A stretch of DNA of 39,243 nt, from assembly GCF_002483225.1 (NCBI RefSeq), contig NZ_DLHL01000015.1, forward strand, positions 135,680 through 174,922, in the 5' to 3' direction. The position numbers and the translations under genes are program-made. This DNA is from Gemmatimonas sp. UBA7669 (lineage in GTDB: Bacteria; Gemmatimonadota; Gemmatimonadetes; Gemmatimonadales; Gemmatimonadaceae). The notes beneath the pieces were generated by a model. It did no database searches. It saw nothing but the letters and a program-made list of their open reading frames with translations, and had not been told where the DNA came from. Below are positions 1-7,451 of the stretch, piece after piece (the stretch's first letter is position 1; the number at the start of each line of letters is the position of its first letter).

Positions 1-818
1 ATGAAGATGATGCAGGGCGCGTGCGCCTTGCCCTGCTCGAACAAGTCGCGTACCCGCGAGGCGCCGACACCCACGAACATTTCGACGAAGTCGGAACCCG
101 ACATGCTGAAGAACGGACGGCCGGCCTCACCAGCCACCGCCTTGGCCAGCAGCGTCTTGCCCGTACCCGGCGGACCCACCAGCAGCGCGCCCTTGGGCAG
201 ACGGCCACCCAGACGCGTGAACTTCTGCGGATCCTTCAGGAACTCGATGATTTCCTGCAGTTCAACCTTGGCTTCATCCGCACCGGCCACGTCGGCAAAG
301 GTGACCTTGGGCGTGTCGCCGCTGAGCAGCTTGGCCTTGCTCTTGCCGAACGAGAACGCCTTGTTGCCGCCCGACTGCATCTGACGGAACAGGAAGATCC
401 AGAAGCCGATCAGGAGCAGGTACGGCAGCATGGTGATGAGCAGGCTGCCGAAGTTCGCGCGCGGCTCGGCCGCCGCCGTCTTCACGCCGGCCTTGTACAG
501 GTCTTCCTGCTCCTTGGGCGCACTGCCGTTGACCAGACGCACCGTGAAGCGCGTGGTGGGACGATTCCCCACCCGCACTTCCTGGTTGAACTGGCCGTTG
601 AGCACGTTCTCGGTGAAGGTGGCCGTCTTGATGTTGCCGGCGGCCAACTGCTGCCGATACGCGGAATAGTCGATCTCGGCGCTCTGCGGCTCACGGCCAT
701 TGCCGTAGGACAGCAGCGCCACCGGGATGAGAATCACCAGGATCCAGAACGAGAGCGTCTTGGAGAAACGTCCCCAGTTCGTGGGCTTCTTGGGAGTGGG
801 CGTCATGTTTGGTGCCAT
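1..818 (-). CDS. ftsH: FtsH, ATP-dependent zinc metalloprotease (N-terminal part, cut by window edge)
   Basis: Membrane-anchored AAA+ protease that degrades misfolded membrane proteins and selected cytosolic regulators. The 272 visible residues contain a first membrane segment (about 22-38), a small periplasmic domain, a second membrane segment (about 125-145), and the start of the AAA domain with Walker A GPPGTGKT at 215-222. The pore-loop region FVEMFVGVGAS follows at about 244-254. The Walker B motif, the second region of homology and the HEXXH protease domain lie beyond position 1. The ATG at 818 is preferred; a second in-frame ATG lies four codons later. The gene begins 12 bp after hpt and is the last visible member of tilS-hpt-ftsH, an order also known from Bacillus. 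Identification is secure; only the C-terminal part is unseen. Confidence 0.96.
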   Translation of the reverse strand, partial: MAPNMTPTPKKPTNWGRFSKTLSFWILVILIPVALLSYGNGREPQSAEIDYSAYRQQLAAGNIKTATFTENVLNGQFNQEVRVGNRPTTRFTVRLVNGSAPKEQEDLYKAGVKTAAAEPRANFGSLLITMLPYLLLIGFWIFLFRQMQSGGNKAFSFGKSKAKLLSGDTPKVTFADVAGADEAKVELQEIIEFLKDPQKFTRLGGRLPKGALLVGPPGTGKTLLAKAVAGEAGRPFFSMSGSDFVEMFVGVGASRVRDLFEQGKAHAPCIIF

Positions 819-830
819 GAGGTATCCGCC

Positions 831-1421
831 TTACTGCAGGCTGGCGACGTACGGCAGGTGCCGAAAGTTTTCGGCATGATCGAGGCCGTAGCCCACCAGG
901 AATTCGTGTGGCGCGTCGAACCCGACGAACCGCGTGGGATGCTGCAACTCCGTGGCGATGTGCTTGTGCAACAGCGCACAGATTTCGAGCGACCGCGGGT
1001 TCCGTGCCTGTAACAAGTCGATGAGTCGACTGAGCGTTCGCCCGGAATCCACGATGTCCTCCACCAGCAGAATGTGCTTACCCTCCAATTCCGTTTCCGG
1101 GTCGTACAGCAACCGCACCACGCCGCTGGATTCCATGGCGTCGCCGTAGGAACTGGCCACGAGGAAATCCACCTGCAGGGGGCGATTGATGTGTCGCACC
1201 AGATCGCTGAGGAAAATGAAGCTGCCCTTGAGCAACCCGAGCACGAGCAAGTCGCCGTCCGGATAGGCGGCCGTGATGTCGGCACCCAACTCGGCCACGC
1301 GGGCCTGGATGGCGGCGGCATCGTACACCACCCGCTTCACCGCCCGACCACTCAGCCGCGGATCGGCGTCACCGGAAGCCGGGTGTCCCGGATGCGAAGA
1401 CTCAGTCGAACTCACGCTCAC
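831..1421 (-). CDS. hpt: Hypoxanthine phosphoribosyltransferase
   Basis: Purine salvage enzyme that joins hypoxanthine or guanine to PRPP in the cytosol, giving IMP or GMP. The 196-residue frame has the PRPP-binding motif EDIVDSGRT at 121-129, the flexible-loop SSYG at about 90-93, and a C-terminal purine-binding stretch PHEFLVGYGLD. It is slightly longer than the usual 175-185 residues because of a non-conserved N-terminal tail of about 25 residues. The start is a GTG at 1421, with another in-frame GTG at 1415. Either one overlaps the 3' end of tilS by 14-20 bp, so translation is probably coupled. The gene lies between tilS and ftsH, as in many bacteria. The family assignment is firm; the exact start is not. 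Confidence 0.93.
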   Translation of the reverse strand: MSVSSTESSHPGHPASGDADPRLSGRAVKRVVYDAAAIQARVAELGADITAAYPDGDLLVLGLLKGSFIFLSDLVRHINRPLQVDFLVASSYGDAMESSGVVRLLYDPETELEGKHILLVEDIVDSGRTLSRLIDLLQARNPRSLEICALLHKHIATELQHPTRFVGFDAPHEFLVGYGLDHAENFRHLPYVASLQ

Positions 1422-2808
1422 AACGATACCAGATCAGGTCCGACCGACCGGGTCGGGACGGCGCCGCTAGGCCGCGGCAGACTCCAGGGACCCACACGAC
1501 CTCGTCATGCAACAGCAGCACCGGCCAGCCTGGCCGATCGAGGACGGGAATCCGCAACTCCGAAAAGTACCGCGTCACACGCCGTCCCGCTGGTGCTCCC
1601 GCCGTGCGGATGCGGTCGCCTTGCTCCCACCGTCGGACGACGACCGGCGCCGCGGCCGGTAAACCGACACACCAGGCGTCGCTGGCCAGCGGCTCAACAC
1701 CCAGACGGCGGAAGCGCCACCGCCCGAACCGGAGCGGCAGCGCCTCACTCAGCCCCGTCCAGATGGACGGCGCACTCACCCGGCGCTCGGGACGCCGCAC
1801 TTCGAACACCTCGCCGCGTCCCTCGCGGCGGCGCATGATGCTCGCCCCGCCCGCGACGGTGATGTGCGCCCCCACACGCCGGTTTGTGGTAAACCGCACG
1901 GCCGAGCGGGTTCCGGCGGCGTCGAGCGTAATGCCCACCCGTGCGCAGAGTGCCGGCCACAGCACCCCCCGCCCGGCGTCCGATGTAGCCTCGAGGACCG
2001 ACACCGGCACCACCAGCCGTTGACCGTTGGCCTGAATCTGCAGGCCCGTCTCGTCCACCAGACGCTCGACGTCGCGGCGCCATTGGGCGGCCCGCTCCCC
2101 CACCGTGAGCATCGCATCACCAAAACCTGGCGCCACCCGCTCGAGCGCCGGCAGCAACTCGTGTCGCACCCGTCCACGCAGGAACTGCAGCGACTCATTC
2201 ATGGGATCATCGAGAAAGGGAATCCCCTCGCTCGCCACCCAGCGTTTGAGCTCCGCCCGCGACACGCCCAGCCAGGGTCGCACGACACGCGACGGCGCTG
2301 CCAGCGCCGCCAGCCCACGCGCGCCACTGCCGCGCAGGGCGCGCATGACAATGGTTTCGAGCTGATCATCGCGCGTGTGTGCGGTGGCCACGCGCGCCTT
2401 GAAGCCGCGCGCCACCCGTCGCAGAAAACTCCATCGCGCATCACGCCACGCGGCCTCGGTGGCTCCCGGCACCCGTGCCCGCTCGCGCACCACCGTCACC
2501 CCGAGGCGACGGGCCTGCGCCGCCACGACCGACGCGGCCTCCGTGGCCCAGTCGCCCGTGGCATGATCGAACGTGGCCACCGCCGCCAGTCGCTCCGGCG
2601 CCCAGCGCACCATGGCATGCAGCAGCGCCATGGAATCGCTGCCGCCGGACACCGCCAGCACCCAGGGCTCGGTTGTCGCATCCAGCGCCACCGACAATGC
2701 GGCCCGGAGCAGGTCGCCCGGGGCAATCGGTTCCAAGTCTGGCAGCGGCAGCTCCGCCTCGTCCTGCCGGGCGACGTCGCCGCGCGGTGTGTGCACGCTG
2801 GCCTCCAT
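1402..2808 (-). CDS. tilS: tRNA(Ile)-lysidine synthetase
   Basis: Modifies C34 of the CAU-anticodon isoleucine tRNA to lysidine, so that it reads AUA and is charged with isoleucine. It is an N-type ATP pyrophosphatase with the PP-loop SGGSDS at residues 54-59, followed by the TilS-like FDHATGDWATEA and TAHTRDDQLET stretches. The C-terminal part (about 370-468) resembles the TilS substrate-binding domain. The ATG at 2808 gives 468 residues and about 50 residues before the PP-loop. Upstream in-frame ATGs at 2877 (with an AAGGG about 9 nt before it) and 2937 would only add poorly conserved sequence. The gene overlaps hpt by about 20 bp and heads the tilS-hpt-ftsH unit. Function is secure; the start is uncertain. 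Confidence 0.93.
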   Translation of the reverse strand: MEASVHTPRGDVARQDEAELPLPDLEPIAPGDLLRAALSVALDATTEPWVLAVSGGSDSMALLHAMVRWAPERLAAVATFDHATGDWATEAASVVAAQARRLGVTVVRERARVPGATEAAWRDARWSFLRRVARGFKARVATAHTRDDQLETIVMRALRGSGARGLAALAAPSRVVRPWLGVSRAELKRWVASEGIPFLDDPMNESLQFLRGRVRHELLPALERVAPGFGDAMLTVGERAAQWRRDVERLVDETGLQIQANGQRLVVPVSVLEATSDAGRGVLWPALCARVGITLDAAGTRSAVRFTTNRRVGAHITVAGGASIMRRREGRGEVFEVRRPERRVSAPSIWTGLSEALPLRFGRWRFRRLGVEPLASDAWCVGLPAAAPVVVRRWEQGDRIRTAGAPAGRRVTRYFSELRIPVLDRPGWPVLLLHDEVVWVPGVCRGLAAPSRPGRSDLIWYRCEREFD

Positions 2809-2972
2809 GTCTCGCACACTCGCCACGGAACTCCGCCCAGTCAACCGCTGGCCACCACACGCAGGCACCGGGGACATAGGGCCTACCCTTGAACGCGCTT
2901 CGCGTTTACTCTTGTCGTGTTCCGGCGCCGGGGTCACCCACCCGCGCCGCCCATCGTCACCGGAGAACGGCA

Positions 2973-3137
2973 GTGGAATATCACGGCACCCTCGGCACCA
3001 TCTGGGCTTCGTTCGGCATGACCGCCTACTACATGGCGCTCACGTGGATCAATCTGTTGCTCGGACTGTTCCTCACGCCGCTGTTCTTGATTCCGCTCTC
3101 CTGGCTCAAGCAGAAGCAGGGCGGTTTCAACAACTGA
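2973..3137 (+). CDS. Small single-span membrane protein, 54 residues, unknown function
   Basis: I do not recognise this protein. A GTG start at 2973 sits 7 nt after a clear GGAG (2962-2965), which is why it is preferred over the ATG at 3018, which has no ribosome binding site. The product has a short N-terminal segment, then an almost uninterrupted hydrophobic stretch from about residue 16 to 45 with aromatic residues at both ends, and a basic/polar tail ending KQKQGGFNN. This fits a single transmembrane helix with the tail on the cytoplasmic side. A strong intrinsic terminator follows 70 nt downstream. The gene runs divergently from tilS and stands alone on the plus strand. That isolated arrangement with its own ribosome binding site and terminator argues that it is real. 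Confidence 0.62.
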   Translation: MEYHGTLGTIWASFGMTAYYMALTWINLLLGLFLTPLFLIPLSWLKQKQGGFNN

Positions 3138-3206
3138 GGCGCGTCGGAGTCGCGACGCGCAGGTCGCGTAGCGCTCGGCAGCATCCCCAGCGTATCACGA
3201 AGCACG

Positions 3207-3236
3207 AACGGCGAGGCCTTGGCCTCGCCGTTTTTT
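3207..3236 (+). terminator. Rho-independent terminator of the small membrane protein gene
   Basis: The stem CGGCGAGGCC pairs perfectly with GGCCTCGCCG around a two-base TT centre, followed by six T residues (3231-3236). The flanking CACGAA (3203-3208) and TTCGTG (3235-3240) could extend pairing. The T-run lies on the plus-strand 3' side, so the terminator serves the plus-strand gene ending at 3137. Confidence 0.88.
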
Positions 3237-3298
3237 CGTGTTCAGTCGCCTGCCCCGATTCAGCGAGCTGGCGCTGGCGTCCATGAATGCGATCGGCA

Positions 3299-3345
3299 AA
3301 CAGCTCACGCAGAGGAATGGAGCTCGCAGAGGTCGCAGAGGAATA
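3299..3345 (+). repeat. Dispersed intergenic repeat, copy 1
   Basis: A 47-bp segment beginning AACAGCTCACGCAGAGG, with internal CGCAGAG units, recurs at 39158-39204 in the same orientation with about 42 of 47 bases identical. The first 25 bases are exact. Both copies lie between genes. The surrounding stretch 3138-3447 otherwise holds only the terminator and a CATCCGCGTCATCCGCG-like low-complexity segment; I see no gene in it. No transposase or coding frame accompanies the repeat. Confidence 0.7.
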
Positions 3346-3447
3346 GCCGCAAACTCTCCCAGATGCCAATCCGTGCAGTTTCCGCCCCATCCGCGTCATC
3401 CGCGACAAGGCGGTTCAGCCCAGACGGCTGTGCTCTGCGAACTCTCG

Positions 3448-4770
3448 CTACCGAAGCAGACTCACGGGCAGCACCACCGCATCGCCAAGCGACGTGCGTC
3501 GGCCGGTGAGATCACTCAGGTCGCCGCCGTGATACGCCTCTTCGCCGTGTTCCGCGAGGTCGATACCCTCGACCTCCGCCACCACCGGCACACGAAGCGG
3601 CATCACGAGACGAAGGCCGAGCAGCAACACCGTGCTGGCCACCGCCGCAAACGCCACCGTCGCCAGGACCGCCAGCACCTGCACCCCCAAGAGCTCCGCG
3701 TTTCCAGCCAGTAGTCCATCGGCACCGAGCGGATTGACCGCCTTGCTCGCAAAGACGCCCGTGAGCACGGCGCCCACCACTCCGGCCACACCATGGCACG
3801 CCAGCACATCGAGCGTGTCATCCAGACGGGTCTTGGGACGATAGTGCAGCGCGGCAAACGAGAACGGCACGGCCAGTGCCCCCATGGCCAGCGCCGAGAG
3901 CGGAGTGACAAATCCGGCGGCCGGAGTAATGGCCACGAGTCCCACCACGGCGCCTGTCGCCGCACCCACCGCCGTGGCGCGCTTGCTACGCACGAACTCA
4001 ATGAGCACCCAGGTCACCAGACCGGCCGCTGCGGCGGCGTGCGTGGTAACCAGCGCATTTGCGGCGATACCGTCCGCCGCGAGTGCCGAACCCGCATTGA
4101 AGCCAAACCATCCGAACCAGAGCAGTCCTGCGCCAAGCAGCGCAAACGGTACGTTGTGCGGCACATTGGGCACTCGCCGGAAATCGCGACGTGGCCCAAG
4201 CACGAGAGCAAGCACGACGGCTGTGGTGCCGGCACTGATGTGCACCACCGTGCCACCGGCAAAATCGAGCGCACCGAGTTCGCGCAGCCAGCCGCCTGAG
4301 GCCCAGACCCAGTGCGCGAGGGGGTCGTATACGAATGTGGTCCAGAGCACACCAAACACGAGATAGGCTGCAAAGCGCATGCGGTCGACCACGGCGCCAG
4401 AAAACAGCGCCACCGTAATGCCCGCGAACATGGCCTGAAATGCCGCGAACAAGAGCTGCGGCAAGCCAGCTGCATAAGTGGCATTGGGCTCGGCCGTGAC
4501 GCCGGCGAACCCGACGTACGACCAATCACCAATCCAGGTGGAGCCTGGGCCGAAGGCCAGACTGTAGCCCAGCAACACCCATTGCACCGTCACGACCGCG
4601 AGTGCGCCGAGGCTCATGAGCATGGTGTTGAGCGCACTCTTGGTGCGCACCAGCCCGCCGTAGAAGAACGCGAGGCCCGGCACCATGAGCAGCACCAACG
4701 CAGCGCTCATCAGCACCCACGCGGTATCACCAGCCACAAGGGTAGACGCTTCCGATATCCCTTCGCTCAC
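3448..4770 (-). CDS. amt: Ammonium transporter (Amt/Rh family)
   Basis: Integral inner-membrane channel that conducts ammonium, usually as a trimer gated by a P-II protein. The 440-residue frame has about eleven hydrophobic segments. It carries the family signature region DFAGGTVVHISAGTTAV, with the first of the twin pore histidines, and the second in VLACHGVAGVVGAV. The N-terminal VPGLAFFYGGLVR and NTMLMS stretches are also typical. The start is a GTG at 4770 that shares bases with the TGA of glnB (GTGA), so the genes are translationally coupled. The order glnB-amt is the classical arrangement and suggests direct P-II control of this transporter. The gene ends 310 bp from the convergent small membrane protein gene. 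Assignment is confident. Confidence 0.95.
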   Translation of the reverse strand: MSEGISEASTLVAGDTAWVLMSAALVLLMVPGLAFFYGGLVRTKSALNTMLMSLGALAVVTVQWVLLGYSLAFGPGSTWIGDWSYVGFAGVTAEPNATYAAGLPQLLFAAFQAMFAGITVALFSGAVVDRMRFAAYLVFGVLWTTFVYDPLAHWVWASGGWLRELGALDFAGGTVVHISAGTTAVVLALVLGPRRDFRRVPNVPHNVPFALLGAGLLWFGWFGFNAGSALAADGIAANALVTTHAAAAAGLVTWVLIEFVRSKRATAVGAATGAVVGLVAITPAAGFVTPLSALAMGALAVPFSFAALHYRPKTRLDDTLDVLACHGVAGVVGAVLTGVFASKAVNPLGADGLLAGNAELLGVQVLAVLATVAFAAVASTVLLLGLRLVMPLRVPVVAEVEGIDLAEHGEEAYHGGDLSDLTGRRTSLGDAVVLPVSLLR

Positions 4771-5177
4771 AATGACTCCGGCGACGGGATGCGCATCTCG
4801 AGCTGCGTCTGCCGCATGATCTCGTCGGCGTTTACGGCGGTGAGTGCGTCATTGTCGCGTTCACCGGTGCGAATGCGGACGGTGCGCTCGAGCGGCAGCA
4901 CAAAGATCTTTCCGTCACCCACCTCGCCAGTGCGAGCCCCCTTGCAGATGGCATCGATGGCGCGCTCGACGAACTCCTCGGAGCAGGCCATTTCGATGCG
5001 CACCTTTTCGTGAAACTCCAGCACCACTGACTCGCCGCGGTATTGCTGCACCACGTCGCGCTCCCCGCCATGCCCGCTCACACGCGACAAGGTCATGCCG
5101 GTGACGCCAACCTCGAACAGAGCCCGTTTGACCTCGGCCAGACGTTGCGGGCGGATAATGGCCACGATGAGCTTCAT
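4767..5177 (-). CDS. glnB: P-II nitrogen regulatory protein, GlnB/GlnK family
   Basis: Small trimeric sensor of ATP/ADP and 2-oxoglutarate that normally controls Amt and nitrogen metabolism. The 136-residue product starts with the family-typical MKLIVAIIRP. It has the B-loop TGEVGDGK at 83-90 and the C-loop residues R101 and R103. In the T-loop, Tyr46 is kept, but position 51, the tyrosine uridylylated in enterics, is Val. Position 39, usually Gln, is Glu. The protein also has a C-terminal extension of about 24 residues beyond the usual 112. These features suggest control by ligands only, or altered signalling, which is inference. No strong ribosome binding site precedes the ATG at 5177. The coupled downstream gene is amt. 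It could equally be named glnK. Confidence 0.93.
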   Translation of the reverse strand: MKLIVAIIRPQRLAEVKRALFEVGVTGMTLSRVSGHGGERDVVQQYRGESVVLEFHEKVRIEMACSEEFVERAIDAICKGARTGEVGDGKIFVLPLERTVRIRTGERDNDALTAVNADEIMRQTQLEMRIPSPESL

Positions 5178-5222
5178 GACAGGTGGGCTCGGGAGATTGA
5201 AAGCGCCGGTGTACCGGAACAA

Positions 5223-5240
5223 TTGCACAAACTGCACCAA
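5223..5240 (-). promoter_or_regulatory. Possible sigma-54 type promoter upstream of glnB-amt
   Basis: On the minus strand the sequence reads TTGGTGCAGTTTGTGCAA. It has the GG-N10-GC spacing required for -24/-12 elements and agrees with much of the TGGCAC-N5-TTGC consensus, although the -24 box is TGGTGC. The implied start would leave an untranslated leader of roughly 35 nt before glnB. Nitrogen control of glnB-amt by sigma-54 is common in other phyla. I saw no activator-binding site, and the match is short enough to be chance. Confidence 0.3.
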
Positions 5241-5413
5241 TGTTCCAGTTGATCGGCCTTCTACTTCACATTTATGCCAAGATGACGCAGAGAACTTGCC
5301 AGGACTGCACGCTGGAACATCCTTGGGATGAAGCGCGGCCATACCACGAACAAATGCCGAAGCAATTCACTCCCCTCGGGCCCCTACGCCGTTGTCAGGG
5401 ATCGACTGATGGC

Positions 5414-5438
5414 AATCCGGTAAACCACATCCGAGATT
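5414..5438. promoter_or_regulatory. Putative NsrR operator, site 1
   Basis: The motif AATCCGGTA-N6-ATCCGAGATT occurs here and again at 7942-7966, with the same N6 spacing and all 19 fixed bases identical. Read on the other strand it is an imperfect inverted repeat, AATC(T)CGG...CCGGATT. It ends only 7 nt before the ATG of the membrane protein gene at 5446, so it could block transcription or cover the translation start. The assignment to NsrR is inferred from the second copy lying in the nsrR/nosZ divergent region. Confidence 0.5.
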
Positions 5439-5445
5439 TGGACCC

Positions 5446-6762
5446 ATGGTACAATCACAAGGACGCGCCCTGCCGACGGCCGGCGGTCCAGTTGCCGCTC
5501 CGCCCTTTGCCCTGCCCGCCGTGCATTTCGCGGCGGCCTTGTTCTGGTTGCTCGTCTCCGCGGGTCTGCTCGTCTGGCTCGCCCCCCGCCTCGCCATGGG
5601 CCGCGTCTTTGACCCGCCCGTCTTTGCCCTCGTGCACGCGCTCATGCTTGGCGTCGTCGGCTCCGCCATCTTCGGCACGCTCCAGCAATTCGTGCCGGGA
5701 GGACTTGGCGTACCACTCCGCAGCGTGCGCCTTGGCTTTGCCAGCTTTGCGTTGCTGCAGTTCGGCGTCACCATCCTCGTGCTGGGCTTTCTTGGATGGC
5801 GTGGCTGGGCGCAAGGATTGGGCTGGCTGGCCATCCTGGGCGCCGTTGGTGGCGTGTCGCGCAACGTGCTGCGCGCCCGACGTCACAGTGTGAACGGCAA
5901 GCTGGTCGGGCTCTACATCACCGTCGCCCACTCGGCGCTGGGCTTCGGCATGATCGTGGCTTTCGCCCGCATTGGCGAAACACTGGGCTGGTGGCAAGTC
6001 GACCGCATGGCGCTGGTCAGTGCGCATGCCCTGCTTGGCGCCGTCGGGTTTGGTCTGCTATCGGTTATTGGTGTCGGCAGTCGCATGCTGCCCACTTTCC
6101 TCATGGGCCCGGGTGACGACACACGCTGGCTGCACTGGCAGCTTGGACTTACGGTGTTGGCCTTGCTGGTGTACACCGCAGGCGCCGTGCTCACCGCCGG
6201 ATGGCTCATGCAGAGTGGCGCGTGGCTGCTCATGGCGGCGGCTGTTCCCACACTCATGTTGCCGTGGCGGTGGTTTGCGCGGCGGCGACGTCCGCTCGAT
6301 GGCGCGCTCTGGCAGGTGGCCTCATCGATGCTGGCGCTCGCCGCCGCCACCGCCGTCGGTCTGTGGCTGTTGCTTGGCGATCCATACCGCTTCAGTCGCT
6401 GGGCAGCCCTGCTGGTGGCGCTGGTGGCCGGCTGTCTGGCCGTGCTGGTGGTTGGTGTCATGGCCAAGATTCTGCCGCACTTGAGCTACATCAATCTCGC
6501 GCGTCACATGCCAGGCTTTGCCGCCTTGGGCAGCCCCAACGCATTGCTGCGCGACGATTGGCAGTGCATCAGCGCCGTGTGCCTCGGCGCCGGATGGAGC
6601 CTGCTTGTCGTCGCGCTGCTGGCCGAACACGCTGCCGGCGCGCGCGCCGCGGCAGCCCTCTGGGCCTTGGGCACGGGCCTCGTGGTCGTCAATACCGCGC
6701 GCATGTACGTGGTTGGCCGTCGCCCCGCTCGTATCGCACCGCAGGGCATGGTCACCAACTGA
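5446..6762 (+). CDS. Polytopic membrane protein, NnrS / heme-copper-oxidase-subunit-I-like, nos-linked
   Basis: The 438-residue product has about twelve hydrophobic segments and is therefore an inner-membrane protein. Histidines sit inside or at the edge of several helices (H27, H64, H162, H194, and a PHLSYINLARH stretch near residue 345). The segment SAHALLGAVGFGLLSVIGVG followed by SRMLPTFL recalls NnrS and subunit-I-like proteins found with denitrification genes. I did not see a complete set of heme-copper oxidase ligands, so I do not call it an oxidase or NO reductase. The ATG at 5446 lacks an evident ribosome binding site, and the putative NsrR motif lies just before it. A TACAAT at 5450-5455 could even be a -10 box, in which case the true start would be further in. 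A fasciclin lipoprotein gene follows 61 bp downstream. A role in NO/N2O metabolism is inferred from context. Confidence 0.55.
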   Translation: MVQSQGRALPTAGGPVAAPPFALPAVHFAAALFWLLVSAGLLVWLAPRLAMGRVFDPPVFALVHALMLGVVGSAIFGTLQQFVPGGLGVPLRSVRLGFASFALLQFGVTILVLGFLGWRGWAQGLGWLAILGAVGGVSRNVLRARRHSVNGKLVGLYITVAHSALGFGMIVAFARIGETLGWWQVDRMALVSAHALLGAVGFGLLSVIGVGSRMLPTFLMGPGDDTRWLHWQLGLTVLALLVYTAGAVLTAGWLMQSGAWLLMAAAVPTLMLPWRWFARRRRPLDGALWQVASSMLALAAATAVGLWLLLGDPYRFSRWAALLVALVAGCLAVLVVGVMAKILPHLSYINLARHMPGFAALGSPNALLRDDWQCISAVCLGAGWSLLVVALLAEHAAGARAAAALWALGTGLVVVNTARMYVVGRRPARIAPQGMVTN

Positions 6763-6823
6763 GGCACGCACACACCCCCAGTTCGGTCTTCACTGCCCCA
6801 CCACTCTGCACGCAGGAGAACCC

Positions 6824-7378
6824 ATGTCGCGCGCTGTGCTCGTGCTGTCTGCCGCATTCACGCTAGGCCTGTCGGCCTGCAATCGCGGTGAGGCGCCCCA
6901 AGCTTCATCGGATGAACCCGCGACCGGCGCTACGGCGGGTCAGGCGCTGGTTGACGACACCACCTCGGTCCCCAATGTCGTGCGTGTGGCGGTGCGCTCC
7001 GCCGATCACACCACACTCGTGAAGGCTCTGCAGGCGGCCAACCTGGTGGACCCGCTCGCCAATCCGGGACCGTTCACCGTGTTTGCGCCCACCAACTCCG
7101 CGTTCGACAAGTTGCCACCCGGTGCGTTGTCCTCGTTGATGGAGCCCGCCAACAAGAGTCAGCTCACGGCGGTGCTGCATCATCATGTGACGACCTCCGC
7201 CCTCGACCTCGAATCGTTGGCTGACGGTCAGGACCTTGGCATGGTGGCCGGCGGCAGTGAGCGCATCACGCGCAAGGACGGCAACACCTACATCGGCAGT
7301 GCGCGCATCGTGGCATCCGTGCGCGCGTCAAACGGCTGGGTGCACGTCATCGACGGCGTGCTGTTGCCGCCGCAGTAG
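6824..7378 (+). CDS. Fasciclin (FAS1) domain lipoprotein
   Basis: The 184-residue exported protein has a short signal peptide ending in the lipobox LSAC (Cys19). One FAS1 domain follows from about residue 50 to the end, with the conserved GPFTVFAPTNSAFDKLP motif at its start and a C-terminal NGWVHVIDGVLLPP motif. FAS1 domains mediate adhesion or protein contacts; the exact role here is unknown. The ATG at 6824 has an AGGAGA ribosome binding site at 6814-6819. The gene follows the His-rich membrane protein gene and probably shares its transcript, inside the nitrogen-oxide block. A long hairpin follows immediately at 7398-7451. Domain identity is firm; the link to NO or N2O chemistry is positional only. 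Confidence 0.85.
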   Translation: MSRAVLVLSAAFTLGLSACNRGEAPQASSDEPATGATAGQALVDDTTSVPNVVRVAVRSADHTTLVKALQAANLVDPLANPGPFTVFAPTNSAFDKLPPGALSSLMEPANKSQLTAVLHHHVTTSALDLESLADGQDLGMVAGGSERITRKDGNTYIGSARIVASVRASNGWVHVIDGVLLPPQ

Positions 7379-7397
7379 GCACGCCTGGCGGCTTCGG

Positions 7398-7451
7398 GCC
7401 GCTGTTGCGCTTCGCGCGCGCGTTCAATGGCGCGCGGCCCGCAACAGCGGC
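7398..7451 (+). terminator. GC-rich hairpin between convergent genes, overlapping the 3' end of nsrR
   Basis: GCCGCTGTTGC (7398-7408) pairs perfectly with GCAACAGCGGC (7441-7451) over 11 bp. A GC-rich inner segment can pair further. The right arm lies inside the last codons of the convergent nsrR gene. There is no T-run, so it may act as a weak or bidirectional terminator for the fasciclin transcript, or as a 3'-end stabiliser. Confidence 0.45.

Noticed and set aside
21..1013. Plus-strand frame opposite ftsH and hpt
   Set aside because: Both minus-strand genes have intact family motifs; this frame is their shadow.
3360..3420. CATCCGCGTCATCCGCG stretch as a CRISPR or tandem array
   Set aside because: Only two imperfect short units are present, with no spacers or further repeats.
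5446..6762. Calling the membrane protein an NO reductase
   Set aside because: It is much shorter than quinol-dependent NorB, and the full set of heme and FeB histidines could not be identified.
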